This document shows positions 20,301 through 32,602 of a stretch of DNA of 35,934 nt, in pieces. Both the position numbers and the translations under genes were made by a program. The number at the start of each line of letters is the position of its first letter. Positions within the stretch are counted from its first letter, which is position 1. The stretch lies in assembly GCA_027596035.1 (NCBI GenBank), contig JADGJA010000151.1, positions 1 through 35,934 of the forward strand, read 5' to 3'. This DNA is from Thoreauomyces humboldtii. Lineage: Eukaryota; Chytridiomycota; Chytridiomycetes; Spizellomycetales; Powellomycetaceae. Under the pieces are notes generated by a model that was not told the origin of the DNA, did not search any database, and was given only the letters and a program-made list of their open reading frames with translations.

Positions 20301-23300
20301 TCGTGTCTTGGAATTCTCGCAGAGATTGACGAGTGTGCGATGCAGAAGCACGAGCCCGACGGGTTCTGGTAAGAAGAGCATGCGGACTAAAGTGATAAGG
20401 GCGGCCTTGTCGAGAAGGTGCACCGCCTCGCGACGGACGGCATTTTTGGGTATATTCTCGAGGTTGGCGAGGATCGCGGCGGCACCTCCAGGTCCGGCAC
20501 CGCTGCCTGTGGCACGGCCGCCCTGGAACGCCATCAGTCGGCTGCGATTCCGAACTCCTCGGAAAGCATTAGCTTCTGCCGCTAAAGCTGGCGGCAACGA
20601 AGCCAGGAACCCGTCATCTTGTTCAGAAAGTACGGACTGTCTCAGGGCCGGATCCAAAGTCGCGAGGAAACTTGCGGGATCTAGTTCCGGCTCGCGGCGA
20701 GCGGCGGACGATGCTGGCGTTTCTGCAGCAGCTCTTGCACGGGCTTGCCGTTCCACTTCACGTCGTTGCTGGGCAAGTACTTCGTCTCGGAGGTCATCGG
20801 GCAGGGCGTCCAGAAATTCGGCGCTGATGTCTGGTGGAACTTCCGCTGTTCGGCGACTCCTGCGTTGATTCCGAAGGTGCTCGTCGATCACATCCTGCTG
20901 GAGATCTGCAGGCAAGGCTTCAAGGAAGGTGACATCGATCCCTGAACCTATGGAAAATGAGAATCAGGATTAATCAACTAAGCTGTGAAGTGCAGATCCC
21001 GTCACGAAACGTACCTGTAATGTCGTATTCCGTGCCGTTGACGGTGATGACAACTCGTGGTTCTTCTGCCGGTGTCTCGGAGACAGCCGGAGCTTCGACG
21101 TCCATTTGGTCTTCTGGAGCCGCTTCGGCAGCAATCTCCTCCGTCGCACCTCCTGCAGCGATTCGAGCTGCTTCCGCCTCTGCCGCAGCAGCCGCAGCAG
21201 CTTCGGCGGCGACGCGTGCCTCCTCCTCGGCCTTCTTTCGCAGCTCCTCCTCTTCCGCCTTCTTCCTCTTTTCCTCTTCCTCGCGAGCCTCCCTCTGCTT
21301 GGCTTCCGCCTCGCGCATCAAAGCGTTAAAGCGTTCCTCATCCGCCTTCCGCTTCTTCGCGGCTTCCTCTGCGGCCGGAAGGAGAGCGTTCGCCACGGCG
21401 TTTGCAACTCGGGCGCCCTTCTCTGACACGGAGCTGCCATACATTAAGCGCGCCTCCTGCCACCATCGCTCGGCGGTACCCATGGGCGCAAAAGCATGAA
21501 TTACAGCGACTTGCTCGTCAATGAGAGGGCGTTCGGTGGATCCAGTTGGGCGCGGGCCCCCGACTCCGACCATCGCGGCTCCTTCAGTGCTGACCGAGAT
21601 CGGTGCGCGTTGTCCAGGCATGGGCAGTCCGCCAACGAGACTACCAGGCGCAGCAAGTCCGCCAGGGTAGTCTGACATGCCGACGTCAACGCGGTTGAAT
21701 TGGTTCGCACCGCCGACACCGCCGGCAGCTCCCGCTCTTGGTCGGTAGAAGAGAGACTCGAGAATCTGCAGTGCGTTTCCACCGATGAGCTCGTCGAATG
21801 CGTTCCAATCCATGACATCTCCGGCTCGGACCCCCGCCGTGCCGCGGGCCGCCCGTCCACCAAAGGCTGTAGGATCGGTGCGCGGGTCCCGCCCGTTTCC
21901 TTGGTTGACGAGCAAAGGGTGCGCCATGGTATCGTCGGCCGCAACTTGCGGGCGAGGAGGACCGCCGCCAAGAGGTCGACCAAGAACCTGGAACTCGGAA
22001 GCCTCTGTATTGTAGGTTACCCCTTCGTCGGGAACCCACTGGAAGTCCAAACCGCCTCCCGGTGCCATATCGACCTCCATGACGGGACGCCTGGCAGTTC
22101 GACGAGTTCGTCCACCCCTCGTATGACCACCGAAGAGCCCACCAAGGCGGGGAAGCATTCTAAACCCGTTTCCACCCTGTCCCCCTATGGGCATGAATTC
22201 GTTCTCCTCGTCGACCTCACCAGTGTACTCATCCTCGCCGTCGTAGATATCGAGCTCGTTGGCGATGCTATCTTCATCGGACTCATCCTCGTCAGGGTCA
22301 AGGGCATCAACAGCTTCACCTTCCGAATCGCCCTGGTCGTCGTCCTCATCATGTTCGTCCTCATCATCGAGATCACCGGATCCCGTTGCCATGTTCAGAT
22401 TGCCCTCGTTCGCCTGCGCATGTCCGCCGGTGAGATCGTGGTAGTCCATCATATGGTTGTCGTCCCACTCTCCGCCGGAATCGGACTCATCCGGATGGAG
22501 GTGATGAGGCACCGCATCCCGGTCGTCGTCATTGAGACCATCTTCGATGATATCTGCATCATCATCGTCGTCATCGTCGTTCTCATCATCATCTTCGTCC
22601 TCGCTGGAAGGTTCGGGATTTCCTTGGTACGGTTGTGGGACGACGATCTCCATATCGTCATCGACGTCGGAGCCCTGAATGAAAGTTGTACGAATTAGCC
22701 CGCGAATTTATTTGTCCAGAAATCTAGAAACCAATCTAATACCTCATCCTCATCATCCATGTCGTCGCCTTCACTCATGTCCTCGCCAGTAAAATCATCG
22801 TAACCCTCATCGTCAGAGTCCTCGGATGAAGCCTGATCCATCTCTTCGTCACTGGTCGGTGCGTGATACATGCCGAGAGCAGAGTTCCGATAGATGTCAG
22901 AGACTTCGGCTTCTTCCATGGGAACGATACCATTGCTCAACATTGCATCCTCCATGGGAGCATCAACGGCGCCTTGGTCGCCATCAGGGGCGGCAGAAGG
23001 TTTGGACGAATCGCTTTTGCTCCCAGGGCGTGGCTCCGGGGTTTTGCCGAGCTTGATGGCAAGTTTAGTCAGAAACTCGGTAGGCTTGAGTAAGGCGTCG
23101 ATGAGTTTGCTGCTTTGCGGGTGATGGATGTCGACCTCTGCCAGCGCCTGTGTAAAGAGATTCACGAAGCCCTTTTCGAGCATCATCCTCGCAACGTGAG
23201 TGGGGATATCGTCGTGTCCGGGAGGAACCGCACCGAGGCTGCCGGTTCCGCTGGCTGGACCACGGGCTGTGAGTACTTTGTAAGACAGATCGCTGATGGC

Positions 23301-26300
23301 AGCGAAGCGCGCATAGCGCACGCTAGTGGTCAATTCTGCGTGATTAATCGTGTCTCGCAGACACCTGGCGACAACGTCAAGGACACAGCGCCGTACGTTG
23401 GCAAGGTCGGGGAAGAGCTTGCGTTCATCACTGAGATCCGCTGTAACGCCCACGCAAAGACCTGATATGAGGCTAGTGGTCCACCCACTCTCGACAATTC
23501 CACGTTGGGTGTCGGCAACGACGGGATCTGTGGGGGCTGTGAACTGATGCGGGAGCAAGTCTTGGACAAGATAGCTTAGGAAGGGGTTTCGGCTCGAAGA
23601 ATGCTTGTGGGGCGTGCCATTCTTTCCAGTCTTTCTCTGTGAAGCATTGATCAAGTCGACCTTGCAAGTTGGGTAAGCAACCACTAGCTCAGAAAGACAC
23701 TGCAACAGGAAGCAGCGTTGGATGTGAGCCTCCTTTTCCGGACTGGCAACAGCCACAGGAGTTTTCTCAGCATCCGCAGTCTTGTCCGACGATCCGCTGC
23801 CCGCAACGATGGAAAGTGGTGGAGCAAGGTCAGACGGGGAGCCTGCGCCCGACGACGTTTTCAGCGAGAGCAGCGCGGATACGAGGAACTGCACAACAGT
23901 TTCGGACACATCGGACGCGTACACGCTCTTGACAATATCCGTAGCGGCGGCGGCTGCCAAAGTCTGTGCGTTGTCCTTGTTCACGCCATCAATGTCCATG
24001 GCTTGATCATCAATGGGCTTGACCGTTGCAGATTCTCCAGAAAGTTCGTCCTTGGGCGAATCTTTTTCAGGCTCCTCGTTCGGCTGCAGACAGATCTGCG
24101 AAGGCTTGCCGGCGGAATCAAGGCGAGGAAGCATGCACACCTCTGTGACAGCCTTGACGAACGCTTCGGGGTCGCGGCTGATCAAGTGGCTGTTATTTCG
24201 GATGAACGTTGCGATTTCAGCAACGCGGGCGCGAGGATGACTGAACCAATGAACCAGCTCGCGCTCCAGGGTTGACTTCAAGATCTCTGCGTCATCGATG
24301 ATATGTCGTAGGATCATCACAGTCATAGCAGGCTGAGCGGCGAACAAACCAATGCGCTTTGGATTGAACAGCAGAGGAATGCCGCCCTGCTGTGCGAACT
24401 CGATAGCAATGCCGTGCTGCCGCGTGAGACGAACGGCAAGTCGAAGAACTGCATGCAGCATTTCTTTATCAAGAGAGTCAAGAGCGAGGAGAGAGAGAAG
24501 GGTACGCAACAGCGAAGATCGCTCTTCCGCGCTAAGAGGTTTGATAATCTCGCTGGTATTCTCTAAGGCCTTCGTTTCTCCGTTAATCTTGAGTGGGACC
24601 GCCTTGGGCTCGTCGGATAAGGAGAGGTAAGACTCTAGCACAAGCAAGACCGAAGACAACCAGGGGGACTTGAGACCATCTGAACCCGTCATCTCGAGTA
24701 AACCGCCGATGAGTATTTGCGATGACTCGATAGCCGCTTTCTGCCATATAGTGTCGCTGACAATGAGGGCAAAGAGACGCAGCCGAATAGCAAGCTGCTT
24801 TGCACCATCCTTCGCGTCTGTGCCCAGAAGCCCGCGAATGCGTTCAATCTCCGTAACAAGGAACCCTACGGCTCCCGGGATGTCGTCCTTTCCGACGAGG
24901 CAAAACAGCTCTTTAACACTGAAGATGACTTCCTCGACGTGATCGAGAAGTGTAAGAGAGCTCTGAGGAATCTCTGCGCGGAGCTCTTTTCGAATGCTGT
25001 CCAGTTGCTCGGTATCGACTTCCTTGGCCTTTCCTTTATCCTTCGAGGTGGCTTCGGTTTCGGGCGCAGGGTCAACGTCCATGGGAGTGGCACTTGAGGT
25101 GGCATCCGCAGCGGGTGTGTCCGGCGAATCACCAGTGTCCATAGACATCGCCAAAGCCGCAGCAAGTTCTTCTGCATCCTCAGTCACATCCATCGCATCA
25201 GGGCTAGGAGTTTCCGTGGATGTCGATGGTTCTCCGGTCCCGGTGGCATCCGTCGACTCGCTGGATGAGGTCGGGACGGGCGCTGGGGCGCTCGCCGAGT
25301 CAGTTGCCGTCGGAGTGGCTGCAGTCGCCGAGGTTGGTGTTGAGGCACTGCCCGTTCCATACGACGCAGTAGCGACAATGTTAGGGTGAGTGAGCAAATA
25401 CTCAGCGGCGCGACCGACGTGGTTTCCGCAGCGGATCAGAGCATGCTCAGCGGCGGCTCGAGGGAAACCCATGTCAATTAGCTGCTGGAGCTTCTCTTCA
25501 TCCGCCACCAGGGGTTGGGAGCGGTTGAAAAGAGAAGCGGCAAGTCCAGGTAGAACTCCGCTCAGAGAAGGAATATTTGGAGCAGGCGCTTCAGTGCGGG
25601 AGGAGATCTCGCCTTCCGCCTTCATCAAGTGTGTAACGATCGCCAGAAAAACTTTGACGATACTTGCTGGTGCGCGCTGCAAGAAGCTGCTGTGCCAGAT
25701 GCGCTGGACAAGAGGCGCGATGCGACTACGGATCTCGGTGACATAATCGTATGGGTCAAAGTAGTCAGGCGACATCTTGTCTTTTTCACGACTCATCATG
25801 TTCCCAGTAAGTGGTGAATCATGCACCATCTTGCCATTGCAAAGGGTTTGCAAGATGTTCAGGGCAAGTTCAAGCGCTACGTAGGTCCGCGATAGCATCT
25901 CCTTGAGCTTCGGATCAGTGTCCACTTCGGGTCGCTGACTGAGCTGATCAATATCGTTCCAAAGTTTCTCGGTAACATCGAAGATTCGTTGCGTGCCCTC
26001 GATCTTATAAAAGGCAACCACGAGGTTGGTGTGCAAAGAGAGCCCGTTCCGGTCTTCCAGGAACATCACTGAAGCGAATCCAAGAACGACAGCAAGGTAA
26101 CTGTACTTGTTGATCGAAGAGTCCCGCTCTGGCCGTTCCCAGGTAAGATGATTGCGAAGAAGAAGGGCGATATCATCCACGATGACCTGTCCCGCTTGCC
26201 GGTTTGTTGGGTCGGCAATCCTGCGTGACGTTAGGACCTTCAAGACACCCTGCAGAGTTGGAGTGAGCACAGTCGGGATCTGTGTCAGAAGATGCTTAAA

Positions 26301-29300
26301 GTAGCGCGTGTTCTTGACTCGAGGATCCTGCTCTTCATTCTCCTCAGTTCCTGCGGTAGCGCCGGCGGCGGCCGCGCTCGATGCAGGCGCGTCCAACACA
26401 GCATCGAGAACGTCTCCGTCAAGCAGGGACGCCGCAAGTGAGCCACGTGTAATGCCCATCTTGTCTTGATTCTTAGAAGCTTGGTACCAAGTCTTCGGTA
26501 CGCTGTCCTTAAGAAGCAGATTCTCCCAGACACATGTTCTTGAAATTAATTGTTTTAGATGCAATGGCTTAAGGCGTTCATGAAGCAAAAGTAAACTCAC
26601 CGATAGATGGAACCAAGAACGTCGATAAGCTTTCCGCCGAAGTCCCCGGAGAAGGTCTGTATCAGTGCCGCGACGCTCTTGTTGTGGGACAAAACATGGG
26701 TGCAGTAAATATCAGACAACAGGCGTATAAAACCTTGTAGCGTAATCAGAGATCGGAAAACGCGTTCGCCTTCCCGTATCCGCTCCGTGTCGGTTTCTAC
26801 GAAAGCCAACATGAGTGCCTGCGGAAGCCTACCATCGGATAAACATGTGTCTTACCTTTCAATTCAATAAAGCTTGCCACGAGCCCCTTCTCGCCCTGAA
26901 ACTCCAGAAGTGGCGCCGCAGCTTCAACAGCATTTTGCAGCTCGTTTAGCATGGAACCCACGACTTGCTGAGAGTTGACCTCGATCATCAAGCGGAAGAG
27001 GTATGAAAGAGAGTAGGAAGACGGCGACGAAGCAAAGTCATAGGGCAGAGTCGGCAGACTGTAGCACTTGAGCAGAATATTGACACCATTCATTTTAATG
27101 AAATCCTTGCAGTGGGCAACGTTCTGGAACAAGCCTTCCAAGAACTAAATAACGGGTAAATTAGCTCAAGAGTTAATATAAATTTCCTGAAAACATAACA
27201 AGAGGCATACCCTAGCAACAAGGTCGATGAACTGCGAAACGCGAGGCTCTTTCCTCTCGTCGTCATCATCCTGTTTGATCGGTACGTCCCTCACTGTTTG
27301 CAGCGAAGATGTGTCTGGGTCATCAGGTGAGACTTCCTGACCAATGGCCACGACGCGCTCAAGCATCTCAATGATGGCTGCCATGACATAATCTTTCAGA
27401 GTAGGATGATGTCTGATGAGCTCGTCCATGGAGTTTCCAACGAGGTGTGGAACATCGTTATCCTGAAGTGTGCGGATATGTTCTTCCGACGTAAGAACCT
27501 CAAGGTATTTTCCGATGGGTCGTGCTTCGTTGAACTGGTCGAGACCCTGCTGGTTGAGGCAGATAGCTCCGAACGCGTTGGGCAGCGCCGAAATGACTTC
27601 GGCAGATATTGGCACATTCTTCGAAATAGCTTCAAGGAGCGCTTGCGGAAGCTTAGCTTCCTGCAAAATGGACAAGCACGTTGGCTCGTTATGGATGAAC
27701 GTTGACATCACATTTACGGCTGTAGATAAACGGGGTGAGTATCAACTTCTAAACGGGGTCAGTATCAACAGTAATGTCGCTACACTATACCTAGTCCAAA
27801 AACGCTGGCTCCAAACAATTGTGTTTGCTCAAAAATGATCAGGAGCGACGATGGCAGCGTGGTGTCAATGAGGTTTCGCATGCGATCAGCCGTTCCGGAT
27901 GTTTGCATCATATGCAAAACAAACTTGAGGAGTGAGCGAAGAAGCATGGTTCGGTCATGCGGCAAGTCGTCAGCGGTGGGGCCCGACACCGTATCCATAG
28001 TATCAACGCCAGTCGAGGGGATGATCGCGAGGCAGGTATTGACCTCATCCTTAATCCGCCGTACAAGGAACTCCAGCCCATTCGCAGCAGTAAAAGGAGC
28101 GAACGAGGTTGTGAAGCCAAAGACCAGGCTGTCGAGTAGGATGATGCACTTTGTAACGGGCTTCATCTGTTCGGGTCTGGCATTCGTCATCAACTGGATC
28201 AAGATCGGTAGCACTCCTGCCGAGATAATCATGTTCCCTCCAGACTGTGTTGACGCGATGTAGCCGACAAAACCAAAGAGCGCATCAATGAACTCTTGCG
28301 GGTATATTGGATTGTCCGTGTCGAGCGAGGAGATAACTTTGCGCAAGACAAACATGAGAATGCCATGATTGGCCGATGCGCTGACAGCAGTGAGAACTTC
28401 GCTCACGCGATTGCGGTGATGTGCCATGCTGTCCAGTGCATACAGGCAAGCAGCCTGAACTTCGAAGGCCTCCGCCTACACAGAATAAAGGGATTAGCTC
28501 GAGCAAGATTCGCGATTTCAGCGTCAATGTAATGTGTCATACCTCGGTCCCAGCGTCTTTTTGCAGCAATTCAGCCAATTGCTGAATGAGCTCCGGCTCA
28601 AACGTGAAGAGCTTGCTCTGAATGATCTCCTCCGTCCCAAGAATGACTGTGATCCAACTGTTAGAAAATTTTACGGAGGTTAGAGTTATAGTTCGAGCCT
28701 ACCAAGAACAGCAATAGACATGATTCGGATCGCCAGGAGTTTGCGCCGGACCACAACATCCTTAATGCCTAGTGCGATCCTGATCTTTTGAAGAAGAGGA
28801 AACTGATGTTCGACAGGCACGCGGTACTTCTCGACTAGTTCCAGTAACAAGTCCCGATCGGACTTTCCCAATCCAGAAACATCCGGGATCTGGATGACCG
28901 TCAGACCGGCCGCTTGCTTGTCCGTAGATTCAGCAGATTTCCCGGCAGCCTTCGCAGACTTTGCAGGTGTGCTTGCCGTGGGGCGATCCTCTTGGGCAGC
29001 ATCTTCCAGAAGGCCCTTCTTTTCGCTTCGGTAGAACTGGAAGTGCAGAGCCGAGCATTCCGCGGGAATCACGGTATCGTCATCCATCAATTGGTCAAGA
29101 TTCAAACCGTACTGCTTCGTCCTCCAATGTTGAGCGAGGATGGTGATGCGCTCCTGCGCTACTCCTAGCGTATTTCGGATGGAGCGCTGGCTGCCCAGTC
29201 GCTGAGCCGGTCGCAGGATGAGGCGTATCGTAGCGGCCAGAACGTCGAGATCTCGCGAATACACAAGTTCGTTCAAATGCTAGACATGAATGGAGTTAGA

Positions 29301-29754
29301 GGACGCTTTGAGCAGTGCAAACCATCTTGTCTCAAACCTCGTAGGAACTGTACAGGCTGCGATTAGTGCAGTTCTTCCAAAGGTGGTTGGTAAGATTTAG
29401 CATTGCCAGAAGCAAAGATTTGTGAGAAGGAGTGAAGTCCTTGGTCTGCATGGTCTTCAAACCATACTCCTGTATCAAGGACTCGAGTCTGGAGTCGAAA
29501 CGGTTGAGCACATCTATCCAGTGAAAGAAGTCTGTTTTCGGGAACGGCCAGCTATCCACGGTGCCAACAAGACGGGGCAGATCGTCTTCAGGACAGGTTG
29601 CGGCACTAGTTGCAAACGCCTGAACATCTGCAGGCTATAGGAAGGGCACAAAAGGAGGTTGAACCGTCAGATCTACGAAACGGTAGACGATCTCATTTCG
29701 GTTTCCTACCAGCGAAGACAAGCGCTTTGGCGGCGTGCGCTTTATGCGAGCCAT
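17381..29754 (-). CDS. TOM1: Giant HECT E3 ubiquitin ligase (TOM1/HUWE1 type)
   Basis: A nuclear/cytosolic HECT-type E3 that transfers ubiquitin through a catalytic Cys. Thirteen exons close in frame at 3,858 codons: 29754-29710, 29634-29338, 29279-28703, 28646-28543, 28475-27791, 27719-27211, 27144-26856, 26796-26601, 26538-22743, 22674-21015, 20947-17632, 17555-17470, 17397-17381. The N-terminus (WPFPKTDFFHWIDVLNRFD, then LNELVYSRDLDVLAATIRLI) and FIHNEPT mark the DUF908/DUF913 arm repeats. A UBA domain lies near residues 1243-1285 (LQQLIDMGFPRAAAEHAL), a UIM-like helix near 1352 (EELAAALAMSM), a very acidic stretch near 2190-2330, and LP-centred ubiquitin-binding-motif repeats near 2720-2830 (FLEALPADLQQDVIDEHL). 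The HECT domain fills the last 370 residues, from FDNKRTYFNQQL to the active-site segment SAHT-C-FNQLDLP and GFGFV end. Length fits HUWE1/TOM1 (3,200-4,400). The start at 29754 gives MARIKRTPPKR, like other fungal N-termini. Confidence 0.95.
27728..27769. repeat. Tandem duplication inside a HECT-gene intron
   Basis: Two 19-bp units (27728-27746 and 27751-27769) starting AAACGGGGT and ending AGTATCAAC match at 18 of 19 positions, separated by TTCT. They fill most of the 71-nt intron between exons 5 and 6 of the HECT ligase gene. They are not coding in the proposed model. Confidence 0.85.
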
Positions 29755-30415
29755 TGCGCCTGGCGGGAGGACTGCGGCAAGGGACACTTCTGATATCCGA
29801 CCGGCCTAAGGTCAAGCAGGCGCTGAAGAAGGCTCACTGGCGAGGTTTGCTGAGTTGAAAAGAGTGGTAATGCCGGAGCCGGAGGGTAGAAAGGATGCAG
29901 ATCGCTTCTGATGGCGTTCCGATATAAACGAATGCAGGCCGCGGCTGATTCAAATGTTGGCAGGTAGGTCCTGGGACTGCAAGGGCAAGATATGAGACCA
30001 AGGGATGGGGAAAGAGATCACCGGCGAAATGTTGACGTCGACGCCAGAATGACCCTCGGACGGATTGCTTCTTGCGAGCCCACTACTACAGTACACACCT
30101 GGGATCGACACGGATGCGGGATGCGGTCGCAGAGGAATAACAGGAAGGTGCAGTCGCCGTGAAGTGGGGCTCGAAGTACCTTGTGAAGGGGGTAAACGAG
30201 AGAGGGCCTCCTTCTCCCTCTTTGACTTTTCGCTATCGTCAACAAACCCAATCGGCAACACGACTCACGAAGCATCACGAAATCCCAAAGGGACTCTGAA
30301 CCTCCTGCTCTGCCCGTACCTTTAATCCATTCTTGCCTCAGGAAGCCATGCAAGTCCTCGACCAGTTCTCCGTCCGAATCCTCACGGAAAAGATCTGATC
30401 TCATGACGCCTGCAG
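29755..30415. promoter_or_regulatory. Divergent region, HECT / SUZ12-like, with unresolved 5' exons
   Basis: 661 bp between the HECT start codon and the first SUZ12-like exon I can place. It should hold both promoters and at least one more 5' exon of the plus-strand gene. A possible short first exon starts at ATG 29911 (MAFRYKRMQAAADSN, followed by GTAGGT). A Ser/Pro-rich plus-strand frame at about 30260-30460 is another candidate. I could not join either with confidence. Confidence 0.35.
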
Positions 30416-31871
30416 GAACGGACATTCCCTGCGCGTGCGTCTCGTCTCCATCAAAAGGCCCATGACTTCACAGCAACTGCAGAAGCCAGCCGCCGTCGAA
30501 CTCAATGTGGAGCTCTTTTCGTGTCGGGGCCTTGAACGAACGCGCCGCCGAATCGCAGGTCTCTCCTTTTTTGACCTTCGATTCACTGCCACCAACCAAG
30601 AACTATGTCTCCACATTCACCAGTGTAATCGAGACATCAGCCCTGCCGGAACGATCAATCCGAACTCTGGTACGCATGTCCTGACGTTAGCATTTCGAAC
30701 AAGTGGCGAGACTTCTTGCGCATATATGGAGGTGCGGCTTCAGGGAGGGTACCTTCTCAGATCCAAAAGCTGATAGGCGGTTTCCGTGCAGGTCTTTATA
30801 AAAAAGAATGCGGGGATCTTTGTGCTTCAGAGAAGGCTAGGGAGCTCGACGACGAAGCCCTGTGGACCCTTTCAAAGTAGCCTTGGCGATATCGATGGCA
30901 CGAGTAGAACACACTTTCTCACCGGAGCAAACGTGGCTCTCCACGTCGAAGTCCTTCCGTTTGTGGCCTGTGTGACTTTCAAGAAGCCCATGAAGTCAAC
31001 TCGCACAGTCGATGATGCCGATGCTGCTTCGTCATCCGTTTCATCTGAGGATATGATTCCGCCATCGATGTCTCTTGGACAGCGCCTTGGACAGCGAAAG
31101 GTCCCCGACATCCCTCTCCCCGTTTCCCATAATCATGTACTCGTGAATGGGCATGCCGCTGATGCTCGCTCCGCATCATTGAAACGTCGACGAAATGTCG
31201 AAGGATACCATAGCGTGACAAACCTACCGATCTCGGAAGGAGATGAAGAGGTTGACTCAGACAACGAAATTGACATGTCGCATGTGGTGCAAGCGATGGA
31301 ATATGTACGAAGCCTTGGATGCCAGTGCCCTTCGTGGATGTTTCTGAAACCCTTACTTGCAATTTTTAGCGAATGCGAAAAACGAGATCGGCAAGATATG
31401 AAGACATTCCTTTCCTTTCCGCGTGGAATGATCACATGATGACAGATCGGCCTCTCGGCCGTTGTCACTATCGGGCTTCAGTCGAGCGATTTTTCGAAAA
31501 GGTATTGCGGAAACTTGCATTGGCAGGCTTCTTAAGACTTGCTGGTAAAACCTCGTAACTCAAGCTGAGGCCTTATGAATTATCGCTTCCAGATACGCGA
31601 CACAAATCTTTACAGTCATTCGGCTCTTTTTCAACTGGTAGTCGCACTCGGTCGAAGCGGCTTGTTGAAACCAAGTGACGCGAATATAATCATGACGAAG
31701 TCCAAGGCATTCGCAGAAAGCGCAGAACACCTACGCCTAGAACGACACTTGAAGTCAACCCAGGTTCCTCACATGTACGATAAGAGGCAATCACCTCAGG
31801 GCCCGCCGAAAGTCTTTCATGACCGTTTTATACATCCTGCTGCGACAACGACGGCAGCCTCATCGCACTGA
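30416..31871 (+). CDS. SUZ12-like Polycomb protein (VEFS-box), 5' end unresolved
   Basis: A likely PRC2 scaffold subunit, which supports EZH2-type H3K27 methylation. Exons I can place: 30416-30731, 30792-31304, 31370-31501 and 31593-31871. The VEFS-box is assembled from three exons. It starts with GYHSVTNLPISEGDEEVDSD (the family's Tyr-x-His-Ser...Pro...Asp-Ser-Asp/Glu-Asp/Glu signature). It continues with PFLSAWNDHMM (Phe-x-x-x-Trp-Asn core) and ends with NLYSHSALFQLVVALGRSGLL. The preceding part has NVELFS, SFFDLRFT and a nuclear-localisation-like SLKRRRN. No clear C2H2 finger is visible between the N-terminal part and the VEFS-box, where SUZ12 normally has one; a mis-spliced or missed exon could explain this. 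The junction at 30731/30792 is the least certain. An acceptor at 30415 opens the first listed exon, so more coding sequence lies upstream. Confidence 0.75.
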
Positions 31872-32228
31872 CTGACGTGCAAAGCAGTTGTAATGAAAAA
31901 TGAAAAGTTGCGGAAGGTTCTGGTCAAGGGCTGTATCTCGATACGTTGGCGACCTGCTCTTTTACCCTTGCAAGAAAAAATAGCATGTTTGTCTGGTGCT
32001 AACTACCCGGTATTCTTTGACATCACACTGTCAGCATGCATATACGGTCTCGCATCACCAACCACCAAACGGTCCACACACATACCGTGATGCATGGTTT
32101 CAAAGGTCCCTTGGTCCCAGGGATGTCTCAGACCGGCAAACACGGGTGAGCTAACTAGGAAACACTCAGACAAGCTTATATGTGTTGGGACCGTGGGACC
32201 AAGGTATATATTGCAACGCTCTATCTAT
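31872..32228. other. Intergenic stretch with inverted repeat
   Basis: 357 bp downstream of the SUZ12-like gene. Apart from the GGTCCC inverted repeat (separate entry) and the start of a 17-bp dispersed repeat at 32227, no gene or RNA was recognised. Confidence 0.4.
32105..32200. repeat. Imperfect inverted repeat, GGTCCC-nn-GGTCCC units
   Basis: The unit at 32105-32119 (GGTCCCTTGGTCCCA) reappears as its reverse complement at 32186-32200 with 13 of 15 positions matching, 66 bp apart. A third unit in direct orientation is at 35205-35219 (GGTCCCTCGGTCCCT). These could be ends of small mobile elements or transcription-factor sites. Confidence 0.6.
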
Positions 32229-32507
32229 CTAGCCAAAGTCAGGAAAGAGCTGGCGGACGTGGTTTTCGACGCATGCGGGGAGCTTCATCCGCTGGAACTC
32301 GACTCCGAGCAGACGCGCGGCTCTCTGATAGAGGGCTTTGCGCTTCTCGTGGTTGTTGCGACCAGGGAACGTAGAGACCTCTGCAACCGTGTCCATGAAC
32401 GGAAGGTCGTCGGTGAGGCAGGAGTCGCGTTGGAATCGTGCGCAGTCGCACGGGACGAGCTCGGTCGTGAACTTGGGTGAATCGGGTGCATACTTGCCTG
32501 CAGACAC
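32229..32507 (-). CDS. Small hypothetical ORF
   Basis: An open frame of 92 codons with balanced, protein-like composition (ELVPCDCARFQRDSCLTDDL, then LPACVENHVRQLFPDFG and stop). Its three cysteines are CDC and DSC in the middle and AC near the end. I do not recognise it. Its last codons are the 17-bp dispersed repeat, so the end of the frame is repeat-derived. It lies 95 bp downstream of the SANT-like gene on the same strand and could be a fragment of an element. Confidence 0.3.
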   Translation of the reverse strand: MSAGKYAPDSPKFTTELVPCDCARFQRDSCLTDDLPFMDTVAEVSTFPGRNNHEKRKALYQRAARLLGVEFQRMKLPACVENHVRQLFPDFG

Positions 32508-32602
32508 TTTAAACGAACCAAAATACTGTATGTTAGAGCATATTGAAGCTGGGGACTATTGAGGGAACGACGTAGAGAAACTGTCGAACAGTATCCTGGC
32601 CC

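Noticed and set aside
21700..22698. Plus-strand open frame of 332 codons with hydrophobic runs
   Set aside because: It is the reverse strand of the acidic Asp/Glu exon of the HECT ligase. GAT/GAC/GAG repeats read backwards give Ile/Val/Leu, which imitates membrane helices.
24994..25389. Plus-strand Ser/Val-rich frame of 131 codons
   Set aside because: It is antisense to the Ser/Thr/Ala-rich linker after the UBA domain of the HECT ligase.
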